From positions 1-64,000 of the forward strand of contig NZ_AUEY01000016.1 of NCBI RefSeq assembly GCF_000426225.1: DNA of 64,000 nucleotides. The letters run 5' to 3'. Below, one piece after another: positions 1 through 7,410 of the stretch (position 1 is its first letter; each line of letters opens with the position of its first letter). The notes under the pieces were generated by a model. The model ran no database searches. It was not told the origin of the DNA and saw nothing but the letters and a program-made list of their open reading frames with translations. The position numbers and the translations under genes are program-made. The DNA is from Desulforegula conservatrix Mb1Pa. Its GTDB lineage: Bacteria; Desulfobacterota; Desulfobacteria; Desulfobacterales; Desulforegulaceae.

Positions 1-65
1 TCATCAATCAGGCTTATTGGCACAAGCCTGTCCTTGTGGTCTTTTCTGTAGTCTTCCATGTTCAT
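1..65 (-). CDS. Mu-like phage early protein, DUF3164-like (partial, C-terminus off window)
   Basis: An ATG at 65 preceded by GGAGGGCAATAT opens a reading frame that runs off the left edge. The visible residues include YRKDHKDRLVPISLID, which resembles the conserved N-terminus of the DUF3164 family found in Mu-like phages. The gene follows the other small early genes in the same direction. Only about 21 residues are visible, so the family assignment is tentative; function unknown. Confidence 0.5.
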   Translation of the reverse strand, partial: MNMEDYRKDHKDRLVPISLID

Positions 66-145
66 ATATTGCCCTCCTCAATGTTTTGGCTGCTCATCAG
101 ATTCCAGGAGCCACCCTGAAATGACCGCCCGAAGGCGGTTTCGCT

Positions 146-415
146 TTATTTGCTGGTCAGTTTTTCCCCGCAGAAAGGGCAGAAGTAGACAAGCATCTTT
201 TCCTTGAATATTTTCATCTTTGTTTTCCCATTCTTGAGGGTAAACTGAGCGCTGGCCTCAATGGGCATAAAAGGATGTTCATTGAGAGAGTTGCTCTCTC
301 TATGCATTGTAAATGTGTAGCCTTTAAGCACCACGGCATGATCATTGGCTTTAGGGGCCTTTTTCTTGAAGTTATCGATAAGCTGTTCTTCCATCTTTTG
401 TTTGCAATCACACAT
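146..415 (-). CDS. Hypothetical phage protein with CxC and CxxC motifs
   Basis: An 89-residue protein starting at an ATG with a strong ribosome site (AAGGAGG, 5 bases upstream). It begins MCDCK and ends with CPFCGEKL, so two cysteine pairs could bind a zinc ion, as in small phage zinc-ribbon proteins. It belongs to the leftward early-gene string of the Mu-like prophage. No specific function can be assigned. The spacer just upstream (433-460) holds a palindrome that recurs in the host at 17921-17948. Confidence 0.65.
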   Translation of the reverse strand: MCDCKQKMEEQLIDNFKKKAPKANDHAVVLKGYTFTMHRESNSLNEHPFMPIEASAQFTLKNGKTKMKIFKEKMLVYFCPFCGEKLTSK

Positions 416-432
416 ATGTGCCTCCTTGATTT

Positions 433-460
433 GGTGCGCAGGCCTTCCGGCCTGAGCACC
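433..460. repeat. Palindromic repeat shared with host locus
   Basis: Arms GGTGCGCAGGCC and GGCCTGAGCACC around a 4-base loop, followed by CTACATTT. A related palindrome with paired changes (CAAGCC/GGCTTG) and a similar tail stands at 17921-17948 near hcp. It lies between two prophage genes and could act as an mRNA hairpin. Confidence 0.55.
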
Positions 461-466
461 CTACAT

Positions 467-682
467 TTACCCCTGATATTCCAGCCCCAGATCCAGCATC
501 CTAAGTTTGGTGTTCCTGATGCCGTTCATTGCCCTTGCCACCACTGCCTTTTTAAAATTCTCATCATCCGACCGGGTTAAAACCTGCAAATCCAGCACAA
601 CCGCGTTCAGATCCGCATGGATCGCGTTTATCTTTTTCTGCCTGGACAGTCTTGCGTATATTTTTTTAATGAACTTCTTCAT
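467..682 (-). CDS. Small basic hypothetical phage protein
   Basis: A 71-residue protein beginning MKKFIKKIYARLSRQKK. The ATG at 682 is chosen because GGAAAGGAG lies just upstream; a TTG 18 bases earlier overlaps that ribosome site and is unlikely. It is rich in Lys and Arg at the N-terminus and helical in character. It overlaps the preceding gene by 17 bases, as expected for a packed phage early operon. No family recognised. Confidence 0.6.
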   Translation of the reverse strand: MKKFIKKIYARLSRQKKINAIHADLNAVVLDLQVLTRSDDENFKKAVVARAMNGIRNTKLRMLDLGLEYQG

Positions 683-896
683 AATTTCTCCTTTCCTCAA
701 TCCGGCTTTTTAATGATTCCAAAGACTTGTCATGCGCCTCGATCAACCTGACCAAACCATACTTCACACCCTGAACCATCACCGCAGCCTCGCTTTTCTT
801 CCGTGCTTCCGCCGGAAGGTTCGCCATCTGCTCGTTTACATAGTTCCCGATCCCATCTATATCTTTCAGCATTGCGAGAAGCTCTTCACGCGGCAT
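666..896 (-). CDS. Hypothetical phage early protein
   Basis: A 76-residue protein starting MPREELLAML at an ATG with GGGAGG upstream; the reading frame could extend 7 codons further but the ribosome site favours this start. The sequence is predicted to be mostly helical and contains a charged C-terminus (KSRIEERRNYEEVH). It overlaps both flanking genes by a few bases, so it is part of the same leftward transcript. Function unknown. Confidence 0.6.
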   Translation of the reverse strand: MPREELLAMLKDIDGIGNYVNEQMANLPAEARKKSEAAVMVQGVKYGLVRLIEAHDKSLESLKSRIEERRNYEEVH

Positions 897-1152
897 AATT
901 ACCTCCCTTAATATCAAGATTGCGTTTCACCACCCTTGAAGCCATCAGACCCCGACCATCATCCAGACGAATCCACACATATTCCGGCCTTTTCGGATCA
1001 AAACCCACATCCACCTGACAACCTTCGTATTCCCTGAGCCTCTGATCCGCGTAATCATTCTCATCCACCCGGATCACGCCTTTCCAGACCCTGCGCTTGA
1101 TGATTCGTATCCGAACCTTTGACCCAGGGTGCTTTCTTTTGCCTTGGTTCAT
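886..1152 (-). CDS. Small protein resembling the Mu transposase C-terminal beta-barrel
   Basis: An 88-residue protein whose middle (about residues 24-75: VWKGVIRVDENDYADQ, then VDVGFDPKRPEYVWIRLDD) follows the pattern of the small beta-barrel that ends the catalytic core of Mu-type transposases, where a strand with a Phe/Tyr-Asp-Pro motif precedes a hydrophobic strand. Here the barrel appears as a separate gene. The ATG at 1152 overlaps the stop of the upstream HTH gene (ATGA), suggesting coupled translation. The resemblance is from sequence pattern only; a role in DNA binding or transpososome assembly is inference. Confidence 0.6.
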   Translation of the reverse strand: MNQGKRKHPGSKVRIRIIKRRVWKGVIRVDENDYADQRLREYEGCQVDVGFDPKRPEYVWIRLDDGRGLMASRVVKRNLDIKGGNYAA

Positions 1153-1460
1153 CTGCCCACCTCACACGCCTTGCAAGCCTTGAAAAGTCTCACCCTCAAA
1201 GGGTTACTTGCCGAAAAAGGCTGCCTTTTGTTTTCCGCGCATTCGGCCAGATCAATTTCTCCAAGCACCGGGCAGTTTACTTTCAGGCCGCCGAAAACCT
1301 CTTTAACCTTCAATAAAACCGAGTTTAAATTTCCATTATACTTGTCGTTAATCACAAGGCTGACTGTCGCCTTTGAATATCCAAGCCGCTTTGCAACCTC
1401 TCCCTGACCAAAATCATCAACCTTCTGTCTGAGCAATCCAAGAGCATCTACTTCATTCAT
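1149..1460 (-). CDS. Phage helix-turn-helix protein
   Basis: A 103-residue protein with an XRE-like helix-turn-helix near residues 17-50 (GQGEVAKRLGYSKATVSLV). The start is set at the ATG at 1460, which has GGAGG upstream; the open frame extends further but without a start that fits. Its 3' part contains Cys residues (VNCPVLGEIDLAEC and CKAC). It overlaps the upstream winged-helix gene by 8 bases. Such proteins are common in the early region of Mu-like phages downstream of B; the target is unknown. Confidence 0.65.
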   Translation of the reverse strand: MNEVDALGLLRQKVDDFGQGEVAKRLGYSKATVSLVINDKYNGNLNSVLLKVKEVFGGLKVNCPVLGEIDLAECAENKRQPFSASNPLRVRLFKACKACEVGR

Positions 1461-2004
1461 TTTCGGCCTCCGCTCCGCCCAGATAAACAACCTTGCCTGT
1501 GTTTCTGTCGATAACCTGCACAACCCTTTTCACCGCTGGCGGCCTCGGCCCTGTGAATTTTGACTGCAAAGCCCTGTACCTGCCCAGACCATTCCGCTTC
1601 AGATAACCAGCTGATTTAAGCATACTGGCATACGTCCTGGCGTATTTTTCCTTGATCACACATTCTTCCGTCGATGACGTAACAGCCAGATCAAGAGCGG
1701 AAAATTCCTTGATTATGAAAATAGTCCGCCACATCTGCTCCTGCGCCTGCTCCCTGTCGAACTCAACCCCTGATGAATTAACAGAAGGAGCCGCTACAAG
1801 ATCCAAAGCCTTTAATCTGTATGTGATTGGCTCTTCAGATATCTTTTCGATAAAACCGGCATTTTCCCAGCCGTAAATATATTTGCGTACATTCGACTTT
1901 CCGGGAACAAGAGCATGTTTCCTGAGTTCCATTATGGTGAACTCACCCAGCTCCCGCGCCGAGTCCCATATTTTTTGCCTTGTGTTTGATGCTGCGGAGA
2001 TCAT
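1453..2004 (-). CDS. Winged-helix DNA-binding phage protein
   Basis: A 183-residue protein beginning MISAASNTRQKIWDSARELG at an ATG with AGGGAGG upstream. The N-terminal 70 residues look like a winged helix (TIMELRKHA, then KSNVRKYIYGWENAGFIEKI), and a second similar segment appears around residues 100-145 (ALDLAVTSS, then ARTYASMLKSAGYLKR), so two tandem winged helices are likely. The start overlaps the stop of the B-type ATPase gene (ATGA). It probably regulates or assists early phage functions; no specific target can be named. Confidence 0.65.
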   Translation of the reverse strand: MISAASNTRQKIWDSARELGEFTIMELRKHALVPGKSNVRKYIYGWENAGFIEKISEEPITYRLKALDLVAAPSVNSSGVEFDREQAQEQMWRTIFIIKEFSALDLAVTSSTEECVIKEKYARTYASMLKSAGYLKRNGLGRYRALQSKFTGPRPPAVKRVVQVIDRNTGKVVYLGGAEAENE

Positions 2005-2747
2005 GAATTCCTCCCTATATCCCCACCTGTATAAAAAGGAGTTTTGCCCCATTCAGCCATGCCGATTTCCTCAAGACCCATGCCCAGAGCCTTCTTTTCT
2101 ACCCTGTCAAGGTTCACGCACGCACGTCTCACTGAACCCTTGATTACCTTTGTGATTTCCTGAATCAGATCTTCCCTGATTTTAACCCTCTTGCAGTAAA
2201 ACGAGGCCAGGAGCTTGACATCCTGTGCGTCTGCTGGCTGTGCGTAGGCCCACTCAAGAACTCTTCCGTGAAACCTTTCCCAGTTATTGAGATTCCTGGG
2301 CATGTTTTCCTCTCCGATCAGCAGGATGGGCGCGTTGGAACCTTCGTAAATGTCCCTGATAATCTCAACAGCCGAGCGTTTGACAAGATAATCCATCTCA
2401 TCGATGATCAGGGCTTTCTCTGTCTTGGCGAGTTGCTCGGAAATCTGGTCAACCAGCTTGTAAACCGGGCCTTGAGCCGTAATTCCCATCTGGAGCAGAA
2501 TGGCTTCAAGCAGGGCGCGTTTTGTCCAGCTTGACTTGCATTCAACATAATAAGCCTTGAATTTATTGGCCGTAACAGCCGCAGACCAGCTTTTGCCGTA
2601 GCCGGAATACCCGGAAAAAGAGACGATTCTTGGAAGATGTGAAGGGCTGTTTATTGCACGCTCCATCACCTTGGCGCACAGCGCCACATTCTTTAGCGGA
2701 GCTATGGTATTGACTTGATGCAGTTCCTGTGTCACATTTGCCTCCAT
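2001..2747 (-). CDS. Mu B-type transposition ATPase (target DNA activator)
   Basis: A 248-residue AAA+ ATPase. Walker A is GYSGYGKS at residues 46-53 and Walker B is ALIIDEMD around residues 111-118. In Mu, protein B binds target DNA with ATP, delivers it to transposase A and gives target immunity. It stands directly after transposase A in the same direction, the canonical A-B order. A 95-base spacer separates the two genes and contains a hairpin. The C-terminal third is helical and basic, like the B C-terminal domain. The stop overlaps the next gene's start. The ribosome site is weak. Confidence 0.88.
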   Translation of the reverse strand: MEANVTQELHQVNTIAPLKNVALCAKVMERAINSPSHLPRIVSFSGYSGYGKSWSAAVTANKFKAYYVECKSSWTKRALLEAILLQMGITAQGPVYKLVDQISEQLAKTEKALIIDEMDYLVKRSAVEIIRDIYEGSNAPILLIGEENMPRNLNNWERFHGRVLEWAYAQPADAQDVKLLASFYCKRVKIREDLIQEITKVIKGSVRRACVNLDRVEKKALGMGLEEIGMAEWGKTPFYTGGDIGRNS

Positions 2748-2770
2748 ACATTTTGTTGTTGGTTATCTTT

Positions 2771-2812
2771 AAGGCCCGGTTGTGTTCCCGCACTCCGGGC
2801 CTTGCTTTTTTT
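2771..2812 (+). terminator. Hairpin with T-run, rightward, in the A-B spacer
   Basis: AAGGCCCGG and CCGGGCCTT form a perfect 9-bp stem, followed on the + strand by eight or more T. It would stop rightward (antisense) transcription entering the transposase gene; on the sense strand it is only a hairpin between B and A. Confidence 0.55.
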
Positions 2813-2842
2813 TATTCCCCCTTTTAAAGGGGGCAGGGGGAT

Positions 2843-5059
2843 TTATAACCCCCCAGCCATAAGCTGCTCAACGCCCTCATCCATCATCCTGCAAGCGTTG
2901 TAATCCTCGGTTGTCTGGAAATAGGAATGAAACCTCGCAAGCCTGTCTGATATCTTTTCACCCGCCTTGATCAGCGCATCCAGACGCTTCCAGAAATCCC
3001 ACTGATCAAACATGTTTTCAGGAATCTCCTCGTTCAAAATAGCCTGTTCAAGCATTGGAAGGATCGGAGCAGCCATCTCGGCCTCAAGCTTTGACCTTAA
3101 CTCCTCAAGTTCCGCATTCGGCCCAGGAGCAGGAAGCACATCATTCACCCTCACGCCTGTTTCGGCCTGGATCTCATCCACCTTTTTCAAGGCTCTTTTC
3201 ATTCTGCCGATTCCACGTTTTTCAAGGGCCTGCTCCTTCATGGATACAGGGAAGAAAGCCTTCTTGTTCGCGTTCCATTCAGGTATGGCAATAAGCCTTT
3301 CATTATGGTCATAAACCCATACCCTTGATGCATCGTGGACATCGTATTCAACGATCACAAGCATTCCGTGGTAATGTTCGAGGTTCTTGCTCTTGTCAAA
3401 ATAGATGTTGGTTCCAATGCTGACCTCGTTGTTTCTGGTCTGTTTTTCAATCCTTGGACGCTTAAGCGAAACCAGTTCTTCTTCAGGCAGAATCTCCGGC
3501 CTCCAGCCCTGGTCAAGATACTGCTGCCAGCGTTCAGCAGGTGTCATGTGACGTTTCCTGCCTGTCTTGGGGTCAACTATTTTCGGAAGAGACGAATGCT
3601 TGTGATAATAGTTGTACCAGACCTGAAACTGATCCATGAAATCAAGGAACTCCACCCATTCCATAGGGATGTCGCTCTTGCCTTTTTCCCGGACATCTTT
3701 ATCCATGGCCAGATACACAGAACGCTCGACATCATTGCTCATGCTTTTGCCACGGAATGTTTCAAGCAGCTTCGCCCAGTTGATGGCGTTTTTATTAAAG
3801 GCCTCTATCCCACCGCGTCCCTGGGGATTTCCCGGCCTTCCGGATTTGTGTGTAGTTCCGATTCGCTCAAAAAGGCCAGTGACGTCATCCGTCATTTCTA
3901 TTGCCTTGTTACCCGAACCTCCGTCAGTATAGAAAAATAAGGGAATCCCGCCGTAGGGCTTTTTCTCGTTCAGCGTGAGCGTGTGCCTTACGCAATCGCC
4001 CACTGTCTGGGCAGACTCCGCAAGACCCGCGCTCCACCCGACCTGCATCTTGGTGACGTTATCCACCGCGAAACATACTTCAGGGATAAAAGGCCGACCG
4101 TGGATAGGGTGATTAACTTTTGCCTTGACGCTGTGACCGTCCATCTGCACGATATCCATGGGCATGAAGCCGTCGTTGCTTCTGCGTACAAATGCTCTTT
4201 GCGATCTCAGTTCTTTAGGAGACTTGCGGCCTCTTTCAATGTCCAGTCTGCTGAAATTTTTCACGAATCTGCGTACCTGATCATAAGAAGGGATGTTTTC
4301 GCATCCCATGTATTCCATAAATTCGAGAGTCCAGTTTATTGAAGGCTTTGACGGCTTTCTGTAAATCGTAAGAAACTCTTTGGCCCATGCTGGAATGGCT
4401 ATATCCTTGTGCGGAGATTCCGGCACAAGGCCCATGTATCCGTATTTTGCGTAATCACCTGCCCAGCGTTTGAGGGTGCGTTCGGAAAGGCCGCGTTCAC
4501 AGGTTCCGCCGGATCTGTTGTTGGCCAATAAAACTGCATCAGCGAGATAACCCGGAAGCGTGCCTTGAGTCTGCATTACCAGTAGATCAATAATTCCCTG
4601 ACGCTGACTTTTTGGGTGATTCTGAAGAAACTTCACAAAAGTCAGACGCGCCGTCGCTGTGTCTTTCTGCCAACCCTTGAGGGCATGAACATCTGAAACT
4701 CCTTCCTTATTATATGTAGGTCGGGTTAGGGCGTCCTTTGCCCGTAACCCGACAGGAGGCTTTGCCACAACCGGCGCACGAAGCACGATAACCTCCGCTC
4801 CGGAAGGCTCGACATCAGCTTCCTCAACCACTGGAGCAGGGGCCAGGGATTCAAGAAGGCGGTCGGATTCGGCTTTGATTATGGCGTCCTTTATGTCCGT
4901 AGGCAGCTTGGAAGCCTTGTAAAGCTTCACCTTGCCGCCCTGAACAGACTGCTCTTCACAGATCCAGTTTTCCTTTTCCTTGCTGGCTCTTCTCTGAAGA
5001 GAAGAACGAGCAATCTGGGTTGCGTCTATTATTTCTTTAAGCGAATAAGCCGTTTTCAT
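2843..5059 (-). CDS. Mu A-type DDE transposase
   Basis: A 738-residue transposase of the Mu A family. The N-terminal ~65 residues (YSLKEIIDATQIARSSLQRR) form the end-binding helix-turn-helix. The integrase-like catalytic core carries Asp307 (VQMDGH), Asp379 (YTDGG) and Glu419 (GIEAFNK), a DDE triad. A beta-barrel follows (about 540-610) and a charged C-terminal tail that would contact B. It catalyses strand transfer for integration and replicative transposition. Residues 103-113 (VGLRAKDALTR), in the linker after the N-terminal domain, are encoded by a 34-bp palindrome that also occurs four times in host spacers. The start overlaps the upstream Ner-like gene (ATGA). Confidence 0.93.
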   Translation of the reverse strand: MKTAYSLKEIIDATQIARSSLQRRASKEKENWICEEQSVQGGKVKLYKASKLPTDIKDAIIKAESDRLLESLAPAPVVEEADVEPSGAEVIVLRAPVVAKPPVGLRAKDALTRPTYNKEGVSDVHALKGWQKDTATARLTFVKFLQNHPKSQRQGIIDLLVMQTQGTLPGYLADAVLLANNRSGGTCERGLSERTLKRWAGDYAKYGYMGLVPESPHKDIAIPAWAKEFLTIYRKPSKPSINWTLEFMEYMGCENIPSYDQVRRFVKNFSRLDIERGRKSPKELRSQRAFVRRSNDGFMPMDIVQMDGHSVKAKVNHPIHGRPFIPEVCFAVDNVTKMQVGWSAGLAESAQTVGDCVRHTLTLNEKKPYGGIPLFFYTDGGSGNKAIEMTDDVTGLFERIGTTHKSGRPGNPQGRGGIEAFNKNAINWAKLLETFRGKSMSNDVERSVYLAMDKDVREKGKSDIPMEWVEFLDFMDQFQVWYNYYHKHSSLPKIVDPKTGRKRHMTPAERWQQYLDQGWRPEILPEEELVSLKRPRIEKQTRNNEVSIGTNIYFDKSKNLEHYHGMLVIVEYDVHDASRVWVYDHNERLIAIPEWNANKKAFFPVSMKEQALEKRGIGRMKRALKKVDEIQAETGVRVNDVLPAPGPNAELEELRSKLEAEMAAPILPMLEQAILNEEIPENMFDQWDFWKRLDALIKAGEKISDRLARFHSYFQTTEDYNACRMMDEGVEQLMAGGL
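4720..4753 (-). repeat. 34-bp REP-type hairpin inside transposase gene
   Basis: Arms GTCGGGTTA and TAACCCGAC with an inner pair GGGC/GCCC around AAAGGAC. Host copies read GTCGGATTA/TAATCCGAC with GAGC/GCTC or GGAC/GTCC, so the changes here are compensatory. It is read in frame as residues 103-113 of the transposase. Confidence 0.8.
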
Positions 5060-5280
5060 GCCGCAGCCTCTTCAGGAACACAGTCAACGCCGGGCATTGC
5101 CAGCCATTCTTTAGGGCAGCCTTTGTCAGCCAGACAGCCCAAAACCCTTCTGTTATTCTTAACGCCGTGGATGGTCATGCTTACAAGCTGCTCAGATACC
5201 TCAAGCTCAGAGGCAACAGCCCTGCCGCTTATCCCGTTCCTGACCATCCAGACTTTAATTTCAAGGCTTTCCCTCTTCAT
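5056..5280 (-). CDS. Ner-like phage DNA-binding regulator
   Basis: A 74-residue protein with a helix-turn-helix in its first half (SGRAVASELEVSEQLVSMTI). Its place directly before transposase A and its size match Ner, the small repressor that turns down early and repressor promoters in Mu. The start has AGAGG eight bases upstream, and the stop overlaps the transposase start by ATGA. The Ner assignment rests on context and the HTH pattern, not on detailed alignment. Confidence 0.7.
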   Translation of the reverse strand: MKRESLEIKVWMVRNGISGRAVASELEVSEQLVSMTIHGVKNNRRVLGCLADKGCPKEWLAMPGVDCVPEEAAA

Positions 5281-5410
5281 ATAATCCTCTGTTTTACTTG
5301 CGATGCTTCATTCAATTTGATAACAGTTAAAAACTAAACACCCTTAATGGAGGCCCAGATGGACTCAACGCCAGACCCAAATGAATCCTATAAGTTCAAT
5401 AAAGAATCTC

Positions 5411-5962
5411 TCATCGATCTGTACGCTCAGGCTCATATCCTTCTTGCTCTTTTAACCGTAATCCCGCAGAAAGACTTGCAACGGTTAAAAGACCACCTTG
5501 AGCTTCAAGTCGCAACTTGCGGGCAAGAAGGTTTGCTCGGAGAGTCGAGGCTTCTTGCTCTTCAATTAGTTTCTGGAAGTCACCGTAAAGAGGACAACCC
5601 TGAAGAGTCACGCAAGCTGTTCCGTGTGATTCAAAACAACGATAAACCTCAATAGTGTTTGCTTCTGTGTTACATTTAGAGTCAGTGGACAGGCGGGATC
5701 GAAAAGACTCATATCTCGTGTACATCTTGGCAAATTCCAAGTCCTCAGTGGTCAGAAAAAGTTCCGATCCATCTTCAAGCAGGAGGCTATGAAAATGGCT
5801 GGATGAGCTACGAAGTCCTGTCAGCGCCAGACACAAATTATATGGTTCGCTTTGAGATTGAGGTGATTGATTCTTTCGATCGCAAGTATCGGAAGAAAAT
5901 TGCTCTGAAGATCTCAGATAACGTTTCCAATGAGCCAAAAAAGAACACAACCATCTCTTCAT
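5411..5962 (-). CDS. Hypothetical phage early protein
   Basis: A 183-codon open frame beginning MKRWLCSFLAHWKRYL. The ATG has GGAGG eight bases upstream and overlaps the stop of the preceding gene (ATGA), so translation looks coupled. The middle (LFLTTEDLEFAKMYTRYESF) is protein-like, but the first 60 residues are rich in Ser and Cys. A 98-codon open frame with its own GGAGG lies on the opposite strand at 5359-5655, and another convincing short frame at 5803-5961 (+). The leftward frame is preferred for its length and its fit to the operon. No family recognised. Confidence 0.5.
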   Translation of the reverse strand: MKRWLCSFLAHWKRYLRSSEQFSSDTCDRKNQSPQSQSEPYNLCLALTGLRSSSSHFHSLLLEDGSELFLTTEDLEFAKMYTRYESFRSRLSTDSKCNTEANTIEVYRCFESHGTACVTLQGCPLYGDFQKLIEEQEASTLRANLLARKLRLEAQGGLLTVASLSAGLRLKEQEGYEPERTDR

Positions 5963-6357
5963 AACGAATCCTCCATCTTCTTAAGCTTCTGTTTTGCCAT
6001 CTTCGCCTCATGATACGCCTCAGCCCAGGTCAATAATTTATCCTGCTGCTGATCAATCGCCCGGTATCCGAGAGGCCTTATCAAAATGGACAACAACTCC
6101 GTACAGTCACAATCCACGGCCCTGCAAAACACCGGGAAAAGCTTCAGCGGCATCACATGCTCGTCAGCCTGCGGATTGAGCCACTTTTCGAGCAACGCCA
6201 TACTGATCTGAGTCTTTATGCCGTGTCTGCGGCAGCTCTCCTCCATACGTTCCAGAATCTGCTCTCTGGAGTATTTGGAAGCCTTGGCCGCCGCGTTCAT
6301 AGCCAGCTTCAGATCATATGAGATGTTCAGGTTCTGCCCCCTGAATTTCAGTTCCAT
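5959..6357 (-). CDS. Hypothetical phage early protein, HTH-like
   Basis: About 132 residues from the ATG at 6357 (MELKFRGQNLNISYDLKLAM); the frame is open to a TTG at 6405. The sequence is helical (YSREQILERMEES, then SMALLEKWLNP) and ends in a charged coil (EAKMAKQKLKKMEDSL). The first gene of the leftward early transcript, opposite the repressor, it is in a position where Mu-like phages often have regulators. Its stop overlaps the next gene. Function unknown. Confidence 0.65.
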   Translation of the reverse strand: MELKFRGQNLNISYDLKLAMNAAAKASKYSREQILERMEESCRRHGIKTQISMALLEKWLNPQADEHVMPLKLFPVFCRAVDCDCTELLSILIRPLGYRAIDQQQDKLLTWAEAYHEAKMAKQKLKKMEDSL

Positions 6358-6405
6358 CTGATGCACTGTCCGAGAATTCCTTATTTGTTGTCCAAAATCC
6401 GTCAA

Positions 6406-6666
6406 TTATCTGACGTTGTAACCATGCAAAAACTGTTGTAGATTGTAGCTTCCGGTTAATTGCTTAACTTTTATGTGTCTAAATTGCTGCATTTCTGGTC
6501 ATTTGTCAAGCCTAAAAATGGGCATCTTTACTTTTTATGGTACTAAATGCCCTTTATTGCAATACCAAATGATTTCAAATAGATATGCGTGGGCATCTTT
6601 TGGAACATAATGAATTCTTTTTGGGCAGCTTCGGCTTGAGAAGCTGCCCACTTTTGAGAGGTTGAA
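6406..6666. promoter_or_regulatory. Prophage early/repressor control region
   Basis: The 260-base spacer between the divergent early operon and the repressor gene holds two direct copies of TGGGCATCTTT (6519-6529 and 6590-6600) and an inverted AAATGCCC (6545-6552), plausible repressor operators. Close to the repressor start is an 11-bp perfect inverted repeat (6622-6650). Promoter hexamers were not assigned. Confidence 0.5.
6622..6650 (+). promoter_or_regulatory. Leader hairpin upstream of repressor
   Basis: TGGGCAGCTTC and GAAGCTGCCCA pair perfectly around a 7-base loop, 17 bases before the repressor ATG and followed by ACTTTT. It may be an operator or an attenuator in the repressor leader. 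Confidence 0.5.
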
Positions 6667-7359
6667 ATGAGTGCTATTGGAGAACGACTTAGATCTATAA
6701 GAGGGGATTCAGCCCAGGTAGATTTTGCTAAAAAGCTTAATATCCATAGAAATACTTGGGTAAGATACGAAACAGGCGCAGTACCGCCAGATGCTAATGT
6801 TATTGCAGAGGTGTGCACTAAATTTGGTATTAATTCTGATTGGCTCTTATTTGGTACAGGGCCAAAAGAAAAAAGTTCACAAATACAGCATGAACCCCAG
6901 TCCAGCGTGATCTCATGCGCCGATAATACAGCCATAGACATCGATAACTACTGCTTCATACCTATGGTTGAATGCAGGCTGTCCGGCGGCAACGGTGAAC
7001 CTGTATATTCGGAGGGAATCAAGGATTATTACGCCTTCAGAAAGCGTTTCATCAATTATATAGCCACAAACGCAAAGAATCTGGTATTGATGAGAGTGTC
7101 GGGAACCTCTATGGAGCCTGAAATAAAGGACGGCGGGACTGTGATGATAGATATGGGCAGGAAACACCCTAAAACCGGCTGCTACTTCGCCCTGGGCTAC
7201 GGTGATACATTGTCAATCAAGGAACTGGAAGTACTTCCGGCTGGCATCGTGCGTGTAATCAGTAAAAACCGCAAGGATTATCCGCCATACGAAGCCAACC
7301 TGAGCGACATCCGCATAATCGGCCAGGTCGTCTGGGGCGACCGAATGTTTCCAATATAA
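6667..7359 (+). CDS. Phage repressor, HTH plus S24 (LexA-like) autopeptidase
   Basis: A 230-residue repressor. Residues 5-60 form an XRE-type helix-turn-helix (VDFAKKLNIHRNTWVRYE). Residues 95-230 form an S24 peptidase domain with nucleophile Ser148 in SGTSMEP and the general base Lys185 (LSIKELE). The Ala-Gly type cleavage site is not obvious; SCADN or LSGGN lie in the hinge. Such repressors hold lysogeny and are cleaved on DNA damage through RecA. It is transcribed away from the early genes, as Mu c is. The start has GAGAGG upstream. The classic Mu c protein lacks an S24 domain, so SOS control would be a difference from Mu itself. Confidence 0.88.
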   Translation: MSAIGERLRSIRGDSAQVDFAKKLNIHRNTWVRYETGAVPPDANVIAEVCTKFGINSDWLLFGTGPKEKSSQIQHEPQSSVISCADNTAIDIDNYCFIPMVECRLSGGNGEPVYSEGIKDYYAFRKRFINYIATNAKNLVLMRVSGTSMEPEIKDGGTVMIDMGRKHPKTGCYFALGYGDTLSIKELEVLPAGIVRVISKNRKDYPPYEANLSDIRIIGQVVWGDRMFPI

Positions 7360-7410
7360 TTTTGACAGGTTTTCTGATGAGTTTAATGATGTGTTTTGTG
7401 CTGGTTTTCA

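Noticed and set aside
3335-3940. Long rightward frame opposite the transposase gene
   Set aside because: Shadow of the transposase coding strand, with no ribosome site.
5359-5655. Rightward frame MDSTPDPNESYKFNKESLID with GGAGG upstream
   Set aside because: Opposes a longer leftward frame that fits the early operon and has a coupled start; kept as a finding rather than as a gene.
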